Source: Bacteroidales bacterium (GTDB lineage Bacteria; Bacteroidota; Bacteroidia; Bacteroidales; UBA12077). From it: a stretch of 49,511 nucleotides of DNA. Position 1 is the stretch's first letter. Every line of letters begins with the position of its first letter. Both the position numbers and the translations under genes were made by a program. A model generated the notes under the pieces. The model worked only from the letters and a program-made list of their open reading frames with translations. It had not been told where the DNA came from and searched no databases. Of this stretch, positions 48,681 to 49,511 are shown piece by piece. Where the stretch lies: NCBI GenBank assembly GCA_021108325.1, contig JAIORB010000151.1:1-49511 (forward strand), given 5' to 3'.

Positions 48681-49511
48681 ATGAAAATCATTTTTAAAAT
48701 TTCCTTTAAAATGTTTTTTTTATTTTTATTTTCTATCACTTCAATTTTGCAAGCACAAACTTATTATGTTAGTGGAACCGGTGATGATAGTAATTCCGGT
48801 ATATCTCCGGATGATGCATGGCAAACAATCAGCAAAGTAAATAGCTGTCAGTTGAACCCAGGTAATTCTATCCTCTTTAATAGAGGAGATTGTTGGCGTA
48901 AACAATTAATTCCGCAAAGTGGAAATTATGAAGGATATATTTTATATGGTGCGTATGGTGTTGGCGATAAGCCTTTATTTTTAGGTTCTGTTAAAAAAAA
49001 TAGTCAGGACGACTGGTTGGATGCAGAAAATAATATTTGGAGTTCCGGGGAACCTGCGGTAACCGGCAGTGAATTAATTTACAATCCCGGTTTTGATGTA
49101 AACACCGATGGTTGGAGTTTATATGCAGAAGGCGGGGCTGTTGTTACTGGTGTTAGAGATGAGTCAGAATTTGATACTTCTCCGGCAAGCTATAGAATTG
49201 ATTGCATTTCAAATGGCAGTGAAGCACACCACATCCAATTTTCCACATCACAAGAAATGAGTATCACTGAAGGTAAAATATACAAATTATCATTTAGGGC
49301 AAAATGTACACAATCATTTGAAATTAACTACATCCCTTTAATGAAAATGACTTCTCCATGGAATCATTATTATGATAATACCATCAATACTGTGAACATC
49401 GGTACAGATTGGACATCGTGCGCAATATATTACCGGACTAACACTACTACTGCTGCTGATGCAATGATTTCATTTGCCCTTGGCGGTATTTTACCGGAGG
49501 GTGAATCATTT
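48681..49511 (+). CDS. Secreted beta-helix / carbohydrate-binding protein (3' truncated by window)
   Basis: 277 codons are present and the frame is open at the window end. The ATG at 48681 begins a signal peptide (MKIIFKISFKMFFLFLFSIT ... LQAQ); another in-frame ATG at 48651 only lengthens it. The mature start YYVSGTGDDSNSGISPDDAW, followed by QTISKVN and SILFNRGDCWR, is the typical N-terminus of right-handed parallel beta-helix (pectate-lyase-like) proteins. From about residue 125 there is a carbohydrate-binding-type module (ELIYNPGFDVNTDGWSLYAE, YKLSFRAK, CAIYYRTN), as in CBM4/9-like domains. The likely role is polysaccharide binding or breakdown outside the cell. Confidence 0.75.
   Translation, partial: MKIIFKISFKMFFLFLFSITSILQAQTYYVSGTGDDSNSGISPDDAWQTISKVNSCQLNPGNSILFNRGDCWRKQLIPQSGNYEGYILYGAYGVGDKPLFLGSVKKNSQDDWLDAENNIWSSGEPAVTGSELIYNPGFDVNTDGWSLYAEGGAVVTGVRDESEFDTSPASYRIDCISNGSEAHHIQFSTSQEMSITEGKIYKLSFRAKCTQSFEINYIPLMKMTSPWNHYYDNTINTVNIGTDWTSCAIYYRTNTTTAADAMISFALGGILPEGESF

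Noticed and set aside
48681-49511. Broken gene (pseudogene)
   Set aside because: The frame is intact up to the last base; it is cut only by the window edge.

Overview
The window is AT-rich and reads as a chromosomal segment of a member of the Bacteroidota, most likely a fermentative Bacteroidales/Marinilabiliales-like organism (inference). The lineage call rests on a protein with a type IX secretion (Por) sorting domain, several SusE/OmpA-style lipoproteins and outer-membrane barrels, two LytS/LytTR kinase-regulator pairs of the Bacteroidota kind, -7 boxes of the form TAnnTTTG, and mostly weak Shine-Dalgarno sequences. No rRNA, tRNA, insertion sequence, phage gene or CRISPR array was recognised.

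Layout. 0-6 kb: a sparse, repeat-rich accessory stretch. It holds an OmpA-family protein bounded by two copies of a ~130-bp imperfect repeat, a degenerate 21-bp tandem array, an unknown membrane protein, and a polyferredoxin-like gene flanked by a 69-bp direct repeat. 6-13 kb: an exonuclease/GIY-YIG fusion, an LTA-synthase-like sulfatase-fold protein, a lipoprotein isoaspartyl peptidase, a subtilase and a TetR regulator. 13-15.6 kb (minus strand): an ECF sigma factor, zinc-finger anti-sigma factor, membrane-anchored lipoprotein and a 52-residue rubredoxin in one tight operon. 16-23.4 kb (minus strand): a sodium-translocating methylmalonyl-CoA decarboxylase operon with epimerase (mce, carboxyltransferase, gamma/OadG, biotin carrier, OadB), ended by a hairpin terminator, followed by a separate citrate lyase unit (a CitD-CitE fusion and CitF).

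23.7-29.4 kb: a second LTA-synthase-like protein, then small lipoproteins, dodecin and a coiled-coil T9SS cargo protein. 29.6-34.5 kb: two LytS/LytTR systems in convergent orientation, with an MtfA-like metallopeptidase carrying a SEC-C tail between them. 34.8-45.8 kb: eleven minus-strand genes in a row, beginning with a TolC/adaptor/RND efflux operon and continuing through a DUF2141 protein, three outer-membrane barrel-like proteins, a flavodoxin-fold reductase, a calcineurin-like phosphoesterase lipoprotein and a small STAS-like protein. 46-49.5 kb (plus strand): a C69 dipeptidase, a small membrane protein, a PIN-domain protein with a 4-nt overlapping mini-ORF, and the 5' part of a secreted beta-helix/carbohydrate-binding protein cut by the window end.

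Functionally the clearest module is energy metabolism. Citrate lyase would yield acetate and oxaloacetate; the reductive route to succinyl-CoA and methylmalonyl-CoA would then end in the Na+-pumping decarboxylase, giving propionate. The remaining genes mainly concern the cell envelope: sensing, efflux, secreted proteases and surface proteins. The most unusual points are the repeat-bounded cassette at the left end, the CitD-CitE fusion, the periplasmic-type extension on OadB, and dispersed hairpins whose stems keep pairing through compensatory changes.
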